Position numbers and translations under genes: made by a program. The notes beneath the pieces were generated by a model. That model did not search any database and had not been told where the DNA came from. It saw only the letters and a program-made list of their open reading frames with translations. From contig CAXIPT010000024.1 of assembly GCA_964030475.1 (NCBI GenBank), positions 62,001 through 126,000 of the forward strand: a stretch of DNA of 64,000 nt, in the 5' to 3' direction. This document shows positions 53,203-63,854 of the stretch, one piece after another (the stretch's first letter is position 1; the number at the start of each line of letters is the position of its first letter). This DNA is from Tethya wilhelma. Its lineage: Eukaryota; Porifera; Demospongiae; Tethyida; Tethyidae.

Positions 53203-54195
53203 ATTTATATACATGAACAATAATAACATGTTATCAGAAACATTATGACTGTGATAATGCTGCCAACTCAGCCACAAGCACTCTCCATACTCAAGCAGGT
53301 GCAGTTTGCTTTTCCAGTCCAAAACTTCTGCAAGTCTCCGGAGAATTTTTCAGTTATTCTATTTAATGCACAGCAAAGCACAACACACATGGATTGTTAA
53401 TTTCCAATCCTGGTACGTAGTCTCTATTATATGGAGTTAAACAAGGTTGACCAAGAGGGAAATGATGTAATATAGGTTTGGCTAGGCCAGATTGGTCATG
53501 ACCCAGATTCTTCCTGATTGGTCGTTAGCTGGGAATCCCCAGCAACCAGCCATTCTTGGCAACAAGCAGCAAACTTTGTTTGCAAGACTCTGGCTCTGTA
53601 AGACTTGTTGGCTTTGTTGTACACAATTGTGTGAACTTCACATTATGATGTCGACGTCAAATGCATCCAGGACTCTGGTTAATTCCGCCAGTGACAGTTA
53701 TGTTATCGACAGCACCGGCCGCCTCTTAAGTGCATCAACAGTGCCAGTTCCTCTTCCAACCTTGGTGGATACTATTGCTTAAGTACTGGCTAGGCTGCAA
53801 CAGTCAACTGGGTTCAGCTTCCTCCTCGAGCTTGCAGTCCACATCCGTATCTACGGCAGTGAAGGCAGCCTCACAAGGTACATTACTGTTGTATGCATAA
53901 ACAGTGCTGGGTAGCTTATACATCCATTATTGGTACGGGTATACCAAAAAAAAAAAGGAAAAGAGAGATGGAGCATACAGCTTTGTGATTGATGAGTGTT
54001 GCAATCTAGTCAAGCATGATAATTTTTAATTATGCATGATATGAAGAGATTATCATTGATTTACGGTACAAGATGCATGTGTTTTGATAGTTTACTGGCA
54101 TGACATAATAATAATTATTAAAGCAACATGTAGGTGCATGGTGGGCAGGGGGCACCACAAGGTAGGGGGCCAAGAGTTGTATATATATACACATA

Positions 54196-54484
54196 CAAGT
54201 ACAAAAAAAACACTAGAAATGTAATGCAAACATAGGAATGGCCAAATCGTAAAAAAGTGAGCAAACAAGACAGGACTTGAATGGTTGTCAGACTGAGCAA
54301 GGAGTTCATTTCATGGTGTCACATATGTTCATATTCCTACTCAACTGAGCTCAATGACATTGTAGACACAGGAATGAACTCGCTCAATCTGACAGCCATT
54401 CAAGTCCTATCTTGTTTGCTCACTTTTTTACGATTTGGCCATTCCTATGTTTGCATTACATTTCTAATGTTTTTGTGTACTTGT
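54196..54484. mobile_element. fold-back MITE type a
   Basis: ACAAGTACAAAAAAAACACT at the left, AATGTTTTTGTGTACTTGT at the right, with the arms AGGAATGGCCAAATCGTAAA paired. It lies between the two parts of the DIRS-like Gag. Confidence 0.85.
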
Positions 54485-54594
54485 TTGTTCTATTTTTTTT
54501 CCAAATATTTGTTTATAATATCAGTGGGACAGTCTCCTGAGTCTCACAGAGCTACAGAGCTTGGGCACTATATGACTTAATTGCTTGCAATGGA

Positions 54595-55078
54595 TTCCAA
54601 ATAACGCACACTTAATATGGAAAGGGTCATTAGGCTAGCTAATTATGAATAATGCATGAGTTTAGAAATTAATGGCGGCCATTTGGAGAAGGCGCTTTTC
54701 GCCTTGTATCTAGTGACTCAATGAGAGGCACAAAAACCGATGGCAAAAGCGATTGAAGACAAAGAAACCAAGTTTGTTCGTTCAAGAATCAGCTTCTAAA
54801 GGTTAATGGTCTTTCAGATATGGCGTGAGAATATCGAAGAAGAATAAGAAGAAGATGGAGAAATTTAGAGGTTTGGCATATTTTATTTTGGTACTTTAGC
54901 GATGGTTTTAGGCCATGATTTTGGGCTCATTAGAAAGAGAAAGAGCTAAATATTAGCTTAAAAAGCCTTTTAGTGCCAAGCGATCAGTTTTTGCAGAGTT
55001 ATTCGCGTGAATATTTGTATTCCGCTAATGGGCCATCTATGCCATTCTAATGTACCCAGTACTACCGTACTGGGAATA
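54595..55078 (-). repeat. third copy of the ~470-bp repeat
   Basis: From TTCCAAATAACGCACACTT to CAGTACTACCGTACTGGGAA, same orientation as the right arm at 52720-53202, without the fold-back MITE or middle part. Confidence 0.85.
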
Positions 55079-55440
55079 CATGGTTTAGCTTAATCGGTGT
55101 TGGCGGGCATGGTCCGGCTTACTTACAGAACCAGTGGGCAATGCATGCAGGGTCATGCACCAGCCTAGGCATGCATGGTTGGCTGGCATTGTAGAGCCAG
55201 CAAGGTCTGGCATGACTGTCCATTGCATGCTGCATGGGTGAAGGTATGAACTTTAGGTTATGGCAAAAGTTGGGCTCATGCATGGTGCATGTGCCTTGCA
55301 AACGTGGAGGTCTGCATGCATGGACTGTGACAAGTGAGTCGCTTGAGCTAACAAGGTCTGGCTTATAACAAGTGTTGTGCAAGCGGCTGCTAAGATACAT
55401 TGTATGAGCTTTGCACACGATGGTTGTACATGTTATTCCT
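55079..55440. other. non-coding with GCATGCATGG-type short repeats
   Basis: Words GCATGCA, AAGGTCTGGC and TGGCTGGCAT recur. It lies just upstream of the main Gag part and may be its degenerate 5' region or intron. Confidence 0.35.
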
Positions 55441-56340
55441 TGATGCAGTGGTTCTGGGGTCGCTCCCACTGGCTTCAGCCCTGTCTTCTATGCCTGCCTG
55501 GCAGAGTTCAGCCAGCACAAATACAACGATAATAGTGTCATCGGCAGCCACATTGCTGATGAGGTTGTTTATGCCACACTCTTCAGGAGGCTAGAGTGTG
55601 GATCGTAGATGGCCTGCAATCCATCCCTAAGAAGCTGTATGATACATCGACTTCGCAGAGCTACGGCCAGCTGGGGCCTTGGAAAAGCTTAACCAAGAGG
55701 CTGAACCTCAGAAGTTTATAGTCCTCCCTGGGATGGAGGCGAAGAAGAAGCCGGTCAAATACATTGAGACCTGGCTACAGTGCTATGCAGTGTTCGTGGC
55801 TGTTCTCGTGAAGCATTACCTGGTGGCTATTGGTGACCTTATGAGCTATATTCGTGACAATCATCCGGGCGCAACATGAGTATGAGAAGCCAGGCTGGAG
55901 GCTATACGACAGCCTTCCGTGACAAGGCAGCAATCACAAATGGGCGATTGTGGATGATGCAATTTATAGACGGGTGTTCATGGGTCGTGCCCGACTAAAA
56001 TCCACGGATACTGGCAGTGAATCCCAGCAGAGTGTCGTCCATGCAGCTGACCAGTCACAGTGCTGATACGTTTCAGACATAGGCCAAGAGGAGGCCAAAG
56101 AGCAACAACATCTGCTCGGATTGGAACAATGATGGCTGGTGCACGTTCAATCCTTGCAAATGCTGCCATTGCTATGCTGCATGTGAAGGCCGCCACCCCA
56201 AATCAAGGTGCTCTGGCTCTAGCTCCAAGGGTACATCTGTGATAGGTGACCTGCCAAAAGGAAAAGAAAAAGCAGAGTGATGCTCGGCATATCTAAAGCT
56301 GGTGGCAGCACTGCTACAGAGTGAGACTGAGAAACAAATA

Positions 56341-56954
56341 GTCAAGGCCTATTGTGCAAATATGTTATATAGCTGCAAAGATATTATATATATTCCTGTT
56401 GGTATGATTATTGATATAATACCGATCTGCTAGTGTGTGATTGACAGTCATTTGTGGGTATGTAGTTACTACTGCGTGTGATCGACACTACACTACTACT
56501 GGGTCTAATTTGGTAAGTATTATATATACCTCACCCCTCCCCTGGGCCTCTCCACTCCCGAGGTCAAAGTAATGAGAAAAAAAAGAGGGACAGAATGCAG
56601 ACTTTCGCATAATGTTAATATTTAAGTGAGCATACTATATACTAGCTCCCGCTCTCCTTCTTCTTGTGTGTGTGTGTGTGTGTGTGTGTTTGTACTTAGG
56701 ACTGTCAATAGATCCAGTCAGTGCTGGATGCTGAAAAATTCACAGTTTCAATCGACAGTTTTCAATCTTCAGATCTGTTTGCTTCCAGTTGTGAGTCAAT
56801 GGGTGTTGACCAGTTGGAGGGCCTGCAAAGGTGCACCCCTCTAAAAGCCATCTCACTACCTCAACACTCTGCATGCACATCTACTTTTCACAATGGAGTA
56901 TATATAAAATTCATACATGCTATAATTTGTACTTATTAACATTCCTTACCTTGG
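56341..56954. other. non-coding, with (GT)n at 56664-56690
   Basis: No gene supported. A GT microsatellite is present; the frames at 56626-57013 have no recognisable domain. Confidence 0.4.
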
Positions 56955-57279
56955 CAGTTTTCTCTAAAGGGATTTTCTCTACCGTCCTTATCCAGTATCT
57001 TCTTAACTACTAGGCACATCTCTTCCCGGGTTCGGCCATACCCGATATCAGCCTTATGGAGTGCCCACTCAACTAGCATCTCTGCTTCTGCAATGTTAAA
57101 ATCGTTGGAGGTCCCCTCTTACAGGTTAATGCTTTACCTACAACATGGTCATGTAAGGTGCTTCTTGGGATATTAAACAGAGACTCTGCTTTCCTGTACG
57201 TCAACTCATTATTTCTTATAAGTTCAACTGCTGCTTCCAAGTCTTCAATTGAATATAGTCTCTTCTTTTTCTTGCTCAT
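56955..57279 (-). pseudogene. pogo/Tigger-like transposase, N-terminal HTH exon
   Basis: Starts MSKKKKRLYSIEDLEAAVEL and reads RKAESLFNIPRSTLHDHVVG, a psq-type helix-turn-helix that pogo-family transposases and CENP-B-like proteins use to bind element ends. After GPPTILT a one-base loss shifts the frame; the next frame gives AEAEMLVEWALHKADIGYGR, VVKKILDKDGRENPFRENC, the second (CENP-B-type) HTH. A donor follows (CCAAG|gtaagg at about 56955). No DDE exon is found downstream. Likely a transposon remnant rather than a host gene. Confidence 0.8.
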
Positions 57280-57299
57280 ATCTACTACAGAATCAGAAG

Positions 57300-57370
57300 T
57301 TGTAACAATCAGTGTCCATTACTCTGATTATAATAATTGGGAACTAAATCCTGGCCCCACCTTGCACAAC
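57300..57370 (+). other. possible 2A-like peptide remnant
   Basis: The plus strand encodes SDYNNWELNPGPT. The tail E-x-N-P-G-P is the core of 2A-like sequences, which occur at the start of some non-LTR retrotransposon proteins in sponges and other invertebrates. The usual D-V/I before the E is replaced by N-W, and no retroelement frame follows, so this is at best a relic. Confidence 0.25.
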
Positions 57371-58918
57371 CCCTTATTACCTATTATTTGAAAGTGTGTC
57401 TGACATTAAACAAATATAGTTACTGCACTAAACTGACGGCTACAAAAAAGGAGAGTTAGTTTTTAACTTGCTCTTTGCTAATCAAATTGGGCACAAATTA
57501 AGGTTTTGAATGATTACCTAATGACCCCTTTGAACCACTTTATACAGCTACAATGCTTATATATTCTTAGTTAAGTAAAACAAGAAAACATTCAAAGTGC
57601 GGTAAGTTTTTTTTATTGTTCTACTCACCAAGAAAGAAAAGGCAACATAGGAGAACACCACTACCAGCAGTCAGAGGCCACTTCAACAAGAAACGAAATG
57701 TGCAGCTCTGCTTGTCACATGGTTGTTTTACCGTTAACACGGCGCATTACATTATTTGTCTGTTAATTCCGGTTGTCCAGGAACCCCCTCAATTACTCTA
57801 GTAAAATGTGTGTGATTTGGATGCACAAGACATTGTGCTAATTGTAAAACAAAACACTTTTTTGATTTGCAACACCATTGTGTAATTGTCTCTATGCAGT
57901 TGAGCACCCTGGTTTTAAAAAAGTGAATGAACAAGTAGTAACAATTTTATAAAATGAGAAATATAGGAATGGGCAGTGCAGTAAAAGTAAGGAAACAGGA
58001 CAAGTCTCTGAATTTCGGCACATGACTAGTTTACTTCATTTTTTGTGCCCAACTCTCAAAGATTACTGTGCACCTACAATCTACATGCTTGTTATTTCAT
58101 CCAAGAGATTACTTGCATTGACTCATATCAGGTGGGTGTATATTTGGTCCAAGTGTTTTTCTACTGAAACAAAAATAGATTTGAATTGTTTTCATGCAAT
58201 CAAGCAAAATCAAAATGAAGGAATACTTGTAAGTCTTGTTTCTTGTGACACTCAAGTGGCACTCTTACAAATTGACTTTACAAGTATGTAGTAGCTATGA
58301 TTGAATAGTGTAGCCTGTAGCAAATGAAAAATAATTGTCAATTTCAAAATTCCACATTCAATTTTCAATTTATGACTGACTTGAGCTCGCGCACGCGAAA
58401 TCAGTCTGCACACGCATGCTCTCTATACCAAAGTACACACATGCATCCATCCTAATACTTCTAAACAATAACCACTCCCAACCTGCATGCATGCACGACA
58501 GTAATAATGATTATACAAGTTTAACTTTTAACGTAACATGAATAGTAAGAGATCTCGAGCAGTAAATAAAAAGTTCAAGAGATAAGTGTTACGCAAGTGA
58601 GTCAGTATTGTTCTCGGAATTTTATCAGTGATAGCTAAGGTTAGCTAGATCATGTGATTCAGTGTCACGGTGAGGAGACGAAAAAAAGATGCAGATTCTC
58701 AGGGCGAGGATAAAGATGATGAGTGAATCATGATCAAGGAGCAACAAATCGAGCCTGTAGAATATTCAATATGGTTTCCAAATCAGTTCCAAACCAAATC
58801 CATATCCTGTCACACAGTCAAAGCAGAGAAGCATACGTCGTCTTCAAGTCCAACCATTTAATTATCTGGACCTCCACTCCTTCCCGCTTGCTCTGGCACA
58901 CCTTCAGTTAACACTTTT
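57371..58918. other. non-coding or unrecognised
   Basis: A frame at 58022-58291 (89 codons) has no domain I recognise. GGAATGGGCAGTGCAGTAAA near 57965 recurs only weakly elsewhere. No gene supported. Confidence 0.35.
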
Positions 58919-59330
58919 TCAGCAATTCATCAAGCCCCTGAGACTATATGTCTCATTGGCGGCCCGCTCATTTCTGCACCTTGGGCAATCTCGGGATATT
59001 CTGTCACTGGCAAACCACTGGTTGACACAACTTTGGCATCCCATTATATACTTGCAAAATTTGGCATAGATGATGGGGGGCTCCATAATCTGCAGGCAAA
59101 TCTGGCATTTCAAGCTCTCAACCAAGAGCGACTGCAAGCCAAGAGGAATTGTCTTTTGTTGTGACACTGTGGTCAGACTTTTGACTTCATCCTTGATCAC
59201 TTGCACTTCCTTGAGAATGGAATCGAGACGGGTCTTTTTCCGCTGAGGAACACTATAGCCATCAGAATCAGACTCGGTCAATGATACACTGTGCAGCACC
59301 TTCAATTTCCTTTTTTGTCTGCAGCATTGG
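58919..59330 (-). CDS. RING-finger protein, C-terminal exon
   Basis: An open frame of about 135 codons, probably an internal or last exon (acceptor near AATGCTGCAG at 59330; no good ATG, the frame opens at QKRKLKVLH). A short helical part (LDSILKEVQVIKDEVKSL) precedes a RING domain: CQIC, then FCKYIMGCQSCV, WFAS and CPRCR, so eight metal ligands C-x2-C, C/C, C-x2-C, C-x2-C are visible. RING domains commonly recruit E2 enzymes as ubiquitin ligases. It ends SLRGLMNC plus a short tail. Similar small RING proteins with this spacing are multi-copy in cnidarians and sponges; whether this is a host gene or element-borne is open. Confidence 0.65.
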
Positions 59331-59448
59331 GAATTTCACTTTGTTTAATAACATGAATTTTTCTGGCGCCAACTTTCCAATACTTCAGACCTGCCGGAAA
59401 ATATAACAATAAACTCCTACTAAATCAAAGCAACATTACGACTGTAAC

Positions 59449-59697
59449 TTAAAGGAACTGTGTCACTATATAAGCGCTGTTTTGTTACCAAAATAAAATG
59501 TGTGACGTTTTGTGATGTTTTTTGTTGACAAGCGCACAATATACGTACGTACACAGAGCTAGTAGCCAGAATTGATACCCAGATCGCGCTAGAAACAAAA
59601 CAAAAAGCATCACAAAAGCTCATAGAACGTCATTAAACGCCACACATTTTATTTTTAGTAACAAAACAATGCTTATATAGTGACACAGTTCCTTTAA
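59449..59697. mobile_element. 249-bp TTAA-flanked MITE (Kolobok/piggyBac-like)
   Basis: TTAAAGGAACTGTGTCACTA and its inverse TAGTGACACAGTTCCTTTAA bound it. The inverted similarity extends over about 55 bp (TATATAAGC, AAAATAAAATGTGTG). TTAA on both sides with AGGAAC inside suggests Kolobok or piggyBac type. Confidence 0.85.
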
Positions 59698-59998
59698 GTA
59701 TGCATGCTATAGAGTGAAATATATGACATTGTGCAGTGATGGTCATCCTACCATAATACATAATCATTATAATAATTATTATTATAAATGTGGAAATACT
59801 ACATCATGGTGGTACATTAAATGTGCTAATATAAAAAAAATCAGGGCCTAAAAGGCTTTACCTGACCCAAGCCTGAACACTTGCAAGCACCCTTCTGAGA
59901 TTTACATCTTGAGTGAACCAATAATAAGAGGCGTGTCCTTCGTCATTGTGTGTCTCACTTAGTCCACTTTTCCCACGTGTGAAACCATCTACATGCAT
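59698..59998. other. non-coding, nothing recognised
   Basis: AT-rich sequence between the TTAA-flanked MITE and the hAT zinc-finger exon. Confidence 0.35.
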
Positions 59999-60343
59999 TC
60001 ACGCAGCTACATGTATACAATACCTGTTTTGATGAGTAAAATTTGTTTGGCGTGTCTTGTATTCTAGTGGAGACAGCTCATTTTCTGAAGTTAACATACT
60101 TGTAACAGTCATTTGTTTTAAATGGCATGTAGCTTTCTTGGCCTCTGCATTTTTTTTATGTGTTAAGCCTTTCATGTGTCTGGCAACATCTGCTTCACCC
60201 ATATGCTCACAGGATACAACCTTTTCACACACTACACAATAGAAGGCAAAATTATTGCCTGTTACTTCTCTTACTTAATTGTATTTTTGTATCCATGTAG
60301 AATTGAACTTGCAAGAAAACTTCGCTTTCTTACTCACCGCCAT
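59999..60343 (-). pseudogene. hAT-type zinc-finger first exon
   Basis: Starts at ATG 60343 (MAVSKKAKFSCKFNSTWIQK), has one in-frame TAA after IQKYN, then continues VREVTGNNFAFYCVVCEKVV, with a C-x-x-C plus H/H finger (CVVC, RHMKGLTHKK), and ends at a donor (CAAAACAG|gtattg at about 60022). N-terminal fingers of this BED/TTF-like type bind transposon ends in hAT elements. Upstream, GGTTGGCAGGTCTG at 60508-60521 gives the matching hAT end CAGACCTGCC on the minus strand. Catalytic exons are missing, and the TTAA-flanked MITE lies further downstream. Inactive. Confidence 0.65.
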
Positions 60344-60507
60344 TAAATTTGTGATTCAGATACACGCACGTGGCCAACTGTGTCACATGACTAGCTGAAG
60401 GTCAGGTCTAAGGTCAAATCATAGTAATCTGTGCGAGCGCGTGAAGCTACACAGATGCGTGCATGGAGGTTAAAAAAATGCGTGCATTTTCACGCGTGAT
60501 GTGTGAC

Positions 60508-60521
60508 GGTTGGCAGGTCTG
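60508..60521 (-). mobile_element. hAT-type 5' terminus
   Basis: On the minus strand it reads CAGACCTGCCAACC, about 165 bp upstream of the zinc-finger ATG; matches the terminus at 52088-52101. Confidence 0.6.
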
Positions 60522-60719
60522 AAAGTGACAGAGAACTAGGAAGACTTGAAGTGGCAGAGTTCCTGTGGATGTACCTGGACTGTGGTATCAGGACTGCAGC
60601 TCATACAACATTAGCCCATTCCATACAGCATCAAAAGCACTAGTTTATGGCATAAAAATTATTACTATTGTTCGCTTACTTCAGCAGTTAAAGATACAGG
60701 AAGAATGATAGTTCATAGC

Positions 60720-61695
60720 TACTTTCATACAAATTCAGCCTGTCTTGCACTTTATTATTTCAGTACCAAGTAAGTATATTCTTACCTGTTTCAATAGAAT
60801 CTTAGCTGTAGGAAAAGCGCTGCTTCTGTTCTGGATTTCACTCCTTTCTTGGGACAGCATCAAAGATTTACAAATTGTGGCAGCTACGTCAAAAGTGCAA
60901 CAAGCGCAGTTTGTGAAATTTACATTAAAGCATATGGGCATTTCCAATCCCTGGTATGTAGTCTCTAATATCTATGATTAGTACTTCTCTCTTATGCATA
61001 GCAGTGGACCCTACACACTTAGAAAAAATTTCGACAAAATAAGTAGTGTAGAAATGGGCAGTGTGGTAAAAAGTACAAAGCAAGTCTCATGTTCATGAGC
61101 ACCAAACATTATAAACACAAGGCTAAGCATAGCTTATTGTACTTTCAGTAATTATTTTCCCTCAAATGACAAATGCACATCCCTGGATAGAACCCATGAT
61201 CCATCTTCTTGCAGTCCAACATATGATACAGCGTTCAGCTTAAGTAGATTTGACACATTCCTTTTTTTTAAATTGAATGAACTCTGCTAGCTGTGTGTCC
61301 GTGAAGCTATAGGTGACACAATCTGCCTTATAAGAAGAGTTCAGACACTTCATGAAATCTGCTTTTCGATTAGTGCATCTCCTAGTGTGTGTGTGTGTGT
61401 GTGCACTTGCATGGATATTAGCTATTAACAGCAGTTTAGTAATTCAGTATACAATATAAATTATACTGTATAGCAAAAAATGTTGCCAGAAGTAAATTTG
61501 GCAGATTGTCAAAAATTTCATGATTGGTGGAATTTATTTTGGTGCACACAGCAATACACAATGTCATATTCCGTATGTGCTATGGAAAATAAATGTTTTC
61601 CAGATTTACAGCTAGCTAGATAGATACATATATTTGTGCCAAGTTGATTATCCTGTTTGTATTTTAATGTTGTAATTTTTGTCATATAAGCAATT
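60720..61695 (-). repeat. inverted duplicate of 50700-51700, part 1
   Basis: Runs from the AGCTACTTTCATACAAATTC end to CATATAAGCAATT, in reverse order and orientation relative to 50700-51700. The hAT C-terminal exon that follows in the first copy is absent here. Confidence 0.85.
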
Positions 61696-63130
61696 GGCCA
61701 GCTGCATTTTACAGTGAAGAGTTTATTTATCATTTTTTTGGCGATCTTTACCAAAACTGTTTATCTGCGGCCCCCAAATTTGTGCTCGTACTAGCCTCGT
61801 TCCCAGGCCCAAAAGGACCAAAGTGCACCTTGAACTCACATTGTAAAAGTATTGAGAAGAAGGATTGATAGCAATACTGATATTATTTGGAACTGAATTG
61901 GCTTTAGCATAGTTCATAGAAGCTTTGCTAATACATTTCTAACTATATTTATTGTTTAGCAAGTTTCTGTAATTTTCAGAGCAAAGACACTCATATGTCA
62001 ATGTTGATATAGTCAATTCAGCTGTTGGCTTCAAGTCGATTAGGTAATACTAGACAAACGCTAGAGAGGGTCTTAAAATTAATGGCCTCTAAAATTAAGT
62101 CTAAAACTTGTTTTATTTACTTAAGTCACGAATGGACTCACCCACAAAAGATTGCAAAAACACACAGTTTTGGCAATAATTAATGTCACAGTTCATCAAG
62201 GTCTGCTTAGGTACATCACCAGTCTATCTGTTTAGTTTAGGCCCTAAGCAATTTGCAGAACTTGCCTGTACATGGGCCTGAGTATGTTATGCTAAAATTA
62301 GTTCAATTGTGCTTTTGGCAATGGCTCAAATATTTCTTCTATTATTATTATATGCTCTAAATTTTTCCCTATTATGCTCACAATAATTAATTTTTTTAAA
62401 ACAACTTTAGATAAAATTAAAATAAGCCACATGTGGAGCCATGTAATCCTAGGCACCTCTTAGCCAATAATGAAGACATATTGTGCACGTATTATTCCTG
62501 CGCACAGAATATAACTGAAAGACTGAAGGAACCAAGCAGACAAGTTTTCAACGGTGAAGTTTTCTGGCTGTGTGGCTCTGCTGAGGGCCATGGTGGACCT
62601 TCTTGACCTTCGTGGTGAACGTTCATGATGTGACCTTGTCTTCGTGGTGGACAGGAACTCGTGGTGGTCCTCCTTCTGTGGTTTCTGTAGCTCTGCTGAG
62701 CGCCGTCTCTGTGCAAGTTGATAGAGGGCACTTCTGTTCCACTCCTGCCAGGTACCTGGTCTGTATTATATTGTATCTTCTTCATTGTTACAGTTCAGGC
62801 TTAAACTGAGGCAAACAGCCCACTGCAGTTCTGTTTTTTAACTGGGACCTGGACTAGAGGGCATGTGAGTCATAGCCTCTGCCTGCTATAGCTATGCATA
62901 CACTCTTGTTTAGGTTAGGCCATTATGGCCTATCAGGATGCCTCCCTTTTAGACTGTAACAGTCCCCAGTCACGAAATGTTATTACTGTTAAATGTGGTC
63001 CTGTTAAAGGAAAATTTCACCTTGATGTATTTAACTGCAGGCAATCTGGGAAAGATAGGAATTGTAAGTGTATTTACGCTGATTCTAAGTGGATTATTCC
63101 TATTGAGTTTGAGTCTTTGGGTGGAAAGTT
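61696..63130 (+). other. insertion inside the inverted duplicate, carrying a SAND exon
   Basis: About 1.4 kb absent from the other copy (which joins directly at about 50660-50690). It includes TAGCCTCGTTCCCAGGC (61793-61809), like the left end of the 9-bp-TSD element at 11564. Apart from the SAND exon it looks non-coding. No clear target duplication. Confidence 0.6.
62925..63125 (+). pseudogene. SAND-domain fragment
   Basis: The frame reads NVITVKCGPVKGKFHLDVFN, then CKCIYADSKWIIPIEFESLG and GK. This follows the SAND pattern: C-G-x-x-x-G-x-L/F-x-x-x-x-F, then K-C-I, then W-x-x-P-x-E-F-E-x-x-G-G. SAND domains bind DNA or chromatin. The expected tail (K-D-W-K-x-S-I) is missing because the sequence switches at 63126-63131 into the duplicated segment, giving an unrelated run to the stop at 63209. 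The frame upstream opens near an AG (TTTAG at about 62912), so this may be an internal exon. Truncated. Confidence 0.7.
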
Positions 63131-63466
63131 ACTCTGGGTACTCATCTCTCTGCAGTTTCTGGAAGTGATACAAATGCTAGACACAGGTCCCACTCCTCCC
63201 CTCCTCTAATGTTTCTATGCCATCTAGCTCCGCCTTTATTGTTGCTTGCCCTTGTCAAAGCCCACCAACTATGAGGGGATGTTCTTGCTCTAAAACAAAC
63301 TATCTCAGCTCATTTTGCTAGCTCATCCTTTTAGTTGATGTTCTTAAACACAGATGTCAACTTAGAGGACTCAGCAGGGGAGTCATCATTAGAAGCAGCT
63401 TGCATGTTGGTGGAGGAGACTATGGAGAAAGATCTTCACAAATAAAAAGCTCTAGTATTACTCTTC
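63131..63466 (-). repeat. inverted duplicate of 50340-50690, part 2
   Basis: From TACTCTGGGTACTCATCTCT onward it mirrors 50690 down to 50340, high similarity. Confidence 0.85.
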
Positions 63467-63849
63467 CAGTGGCGGATCTAGGATTTTTGAAAGGGGTTTT
63501 CTAACAATAGTGCGCGCGAAGCGCGAAAAATTTTGGTGTAGCCACGCCCACTTTTGCTAAAACACGCCCATTTTACGCGTACAGCCCCACCCATTTTCCA
63601 CCTGCATGAACTTTGCACTTTACCACGAGCGTCGATCGCGCTAGTGAGCTGACTAGCTAGCTGTTTTGTGCAAGTATCCAAGCTTTCTACTCGTATTTCT
63701 TGTTCTAAATTATCTCTCAAGACTCTCCAAGTAAGTATTTTCTACTTGTAAGTTAGCTTTCTATTGTTTCTTGTAAAAAAATTATAAGCTGGCCTGGCCA
63801 AAAGGGGGTTTCCACGGAAACTACGGAAACCCCTCTGGATCCGCCACTG
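63467..63849. mobile_element. 383-bp hAT-like MITE with 5-bp TSD
   Basis: Ends CAGTGGCGGATCTAGG and CCTCTGGATCCGCCACTG are inverted. TCTTC is duplicated at 63462-63466 and 63850-63854. The empty site, with one copy (GAAGA on plus), is at 50335-50339 in the inverted duplicate. The CAGTGGCGGATC end is typical of hAT-like elements; the 5-bp duplication is shorter than the usual eight. Confidence 0.85.
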
Positions 63850-63854
63850 TCTTC

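Larger units (their letters stand above)
53645..56250 (+). pseudogene. second DIRS-like Gag, split by insertions
   Basis: The N-terminal piece starts at ATG 53645 (MMSTSNASRTLVNSASDSYV) with a stop at 53780 and a possible donor near 53878. The main part resumes after inserted repeats at about 55560: EAKKKPVKYIETWLQCYAVF, LMSYIRD, then EKPGWRLYDSLP, and a C/H knuckle at about 56110-56210 (NICSDWNNDGWCTFNPCK, then CEGRHPKSRC). This has the same design as copy B at 39313-41400 but is clearly diverged. Several stops and frame changes are present, and no reverse transcriptase or recombinase follows. The family call is firm on the knuckle and the W-x-x-Y-D motif. Confidence 0.65.

Noticed and set aside
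56626..57013. Three overlapping plus-strand frames
   Set aside because: No domain, and no splice context that would join them; likely chance.
59389..60521. A complete hAT element between CAGACCTGCC at 59389 and its inverse at 60521
   Set aside because: Both ends exist, but the flanking 8-mers do not match, so a single intact insertion is not supported.
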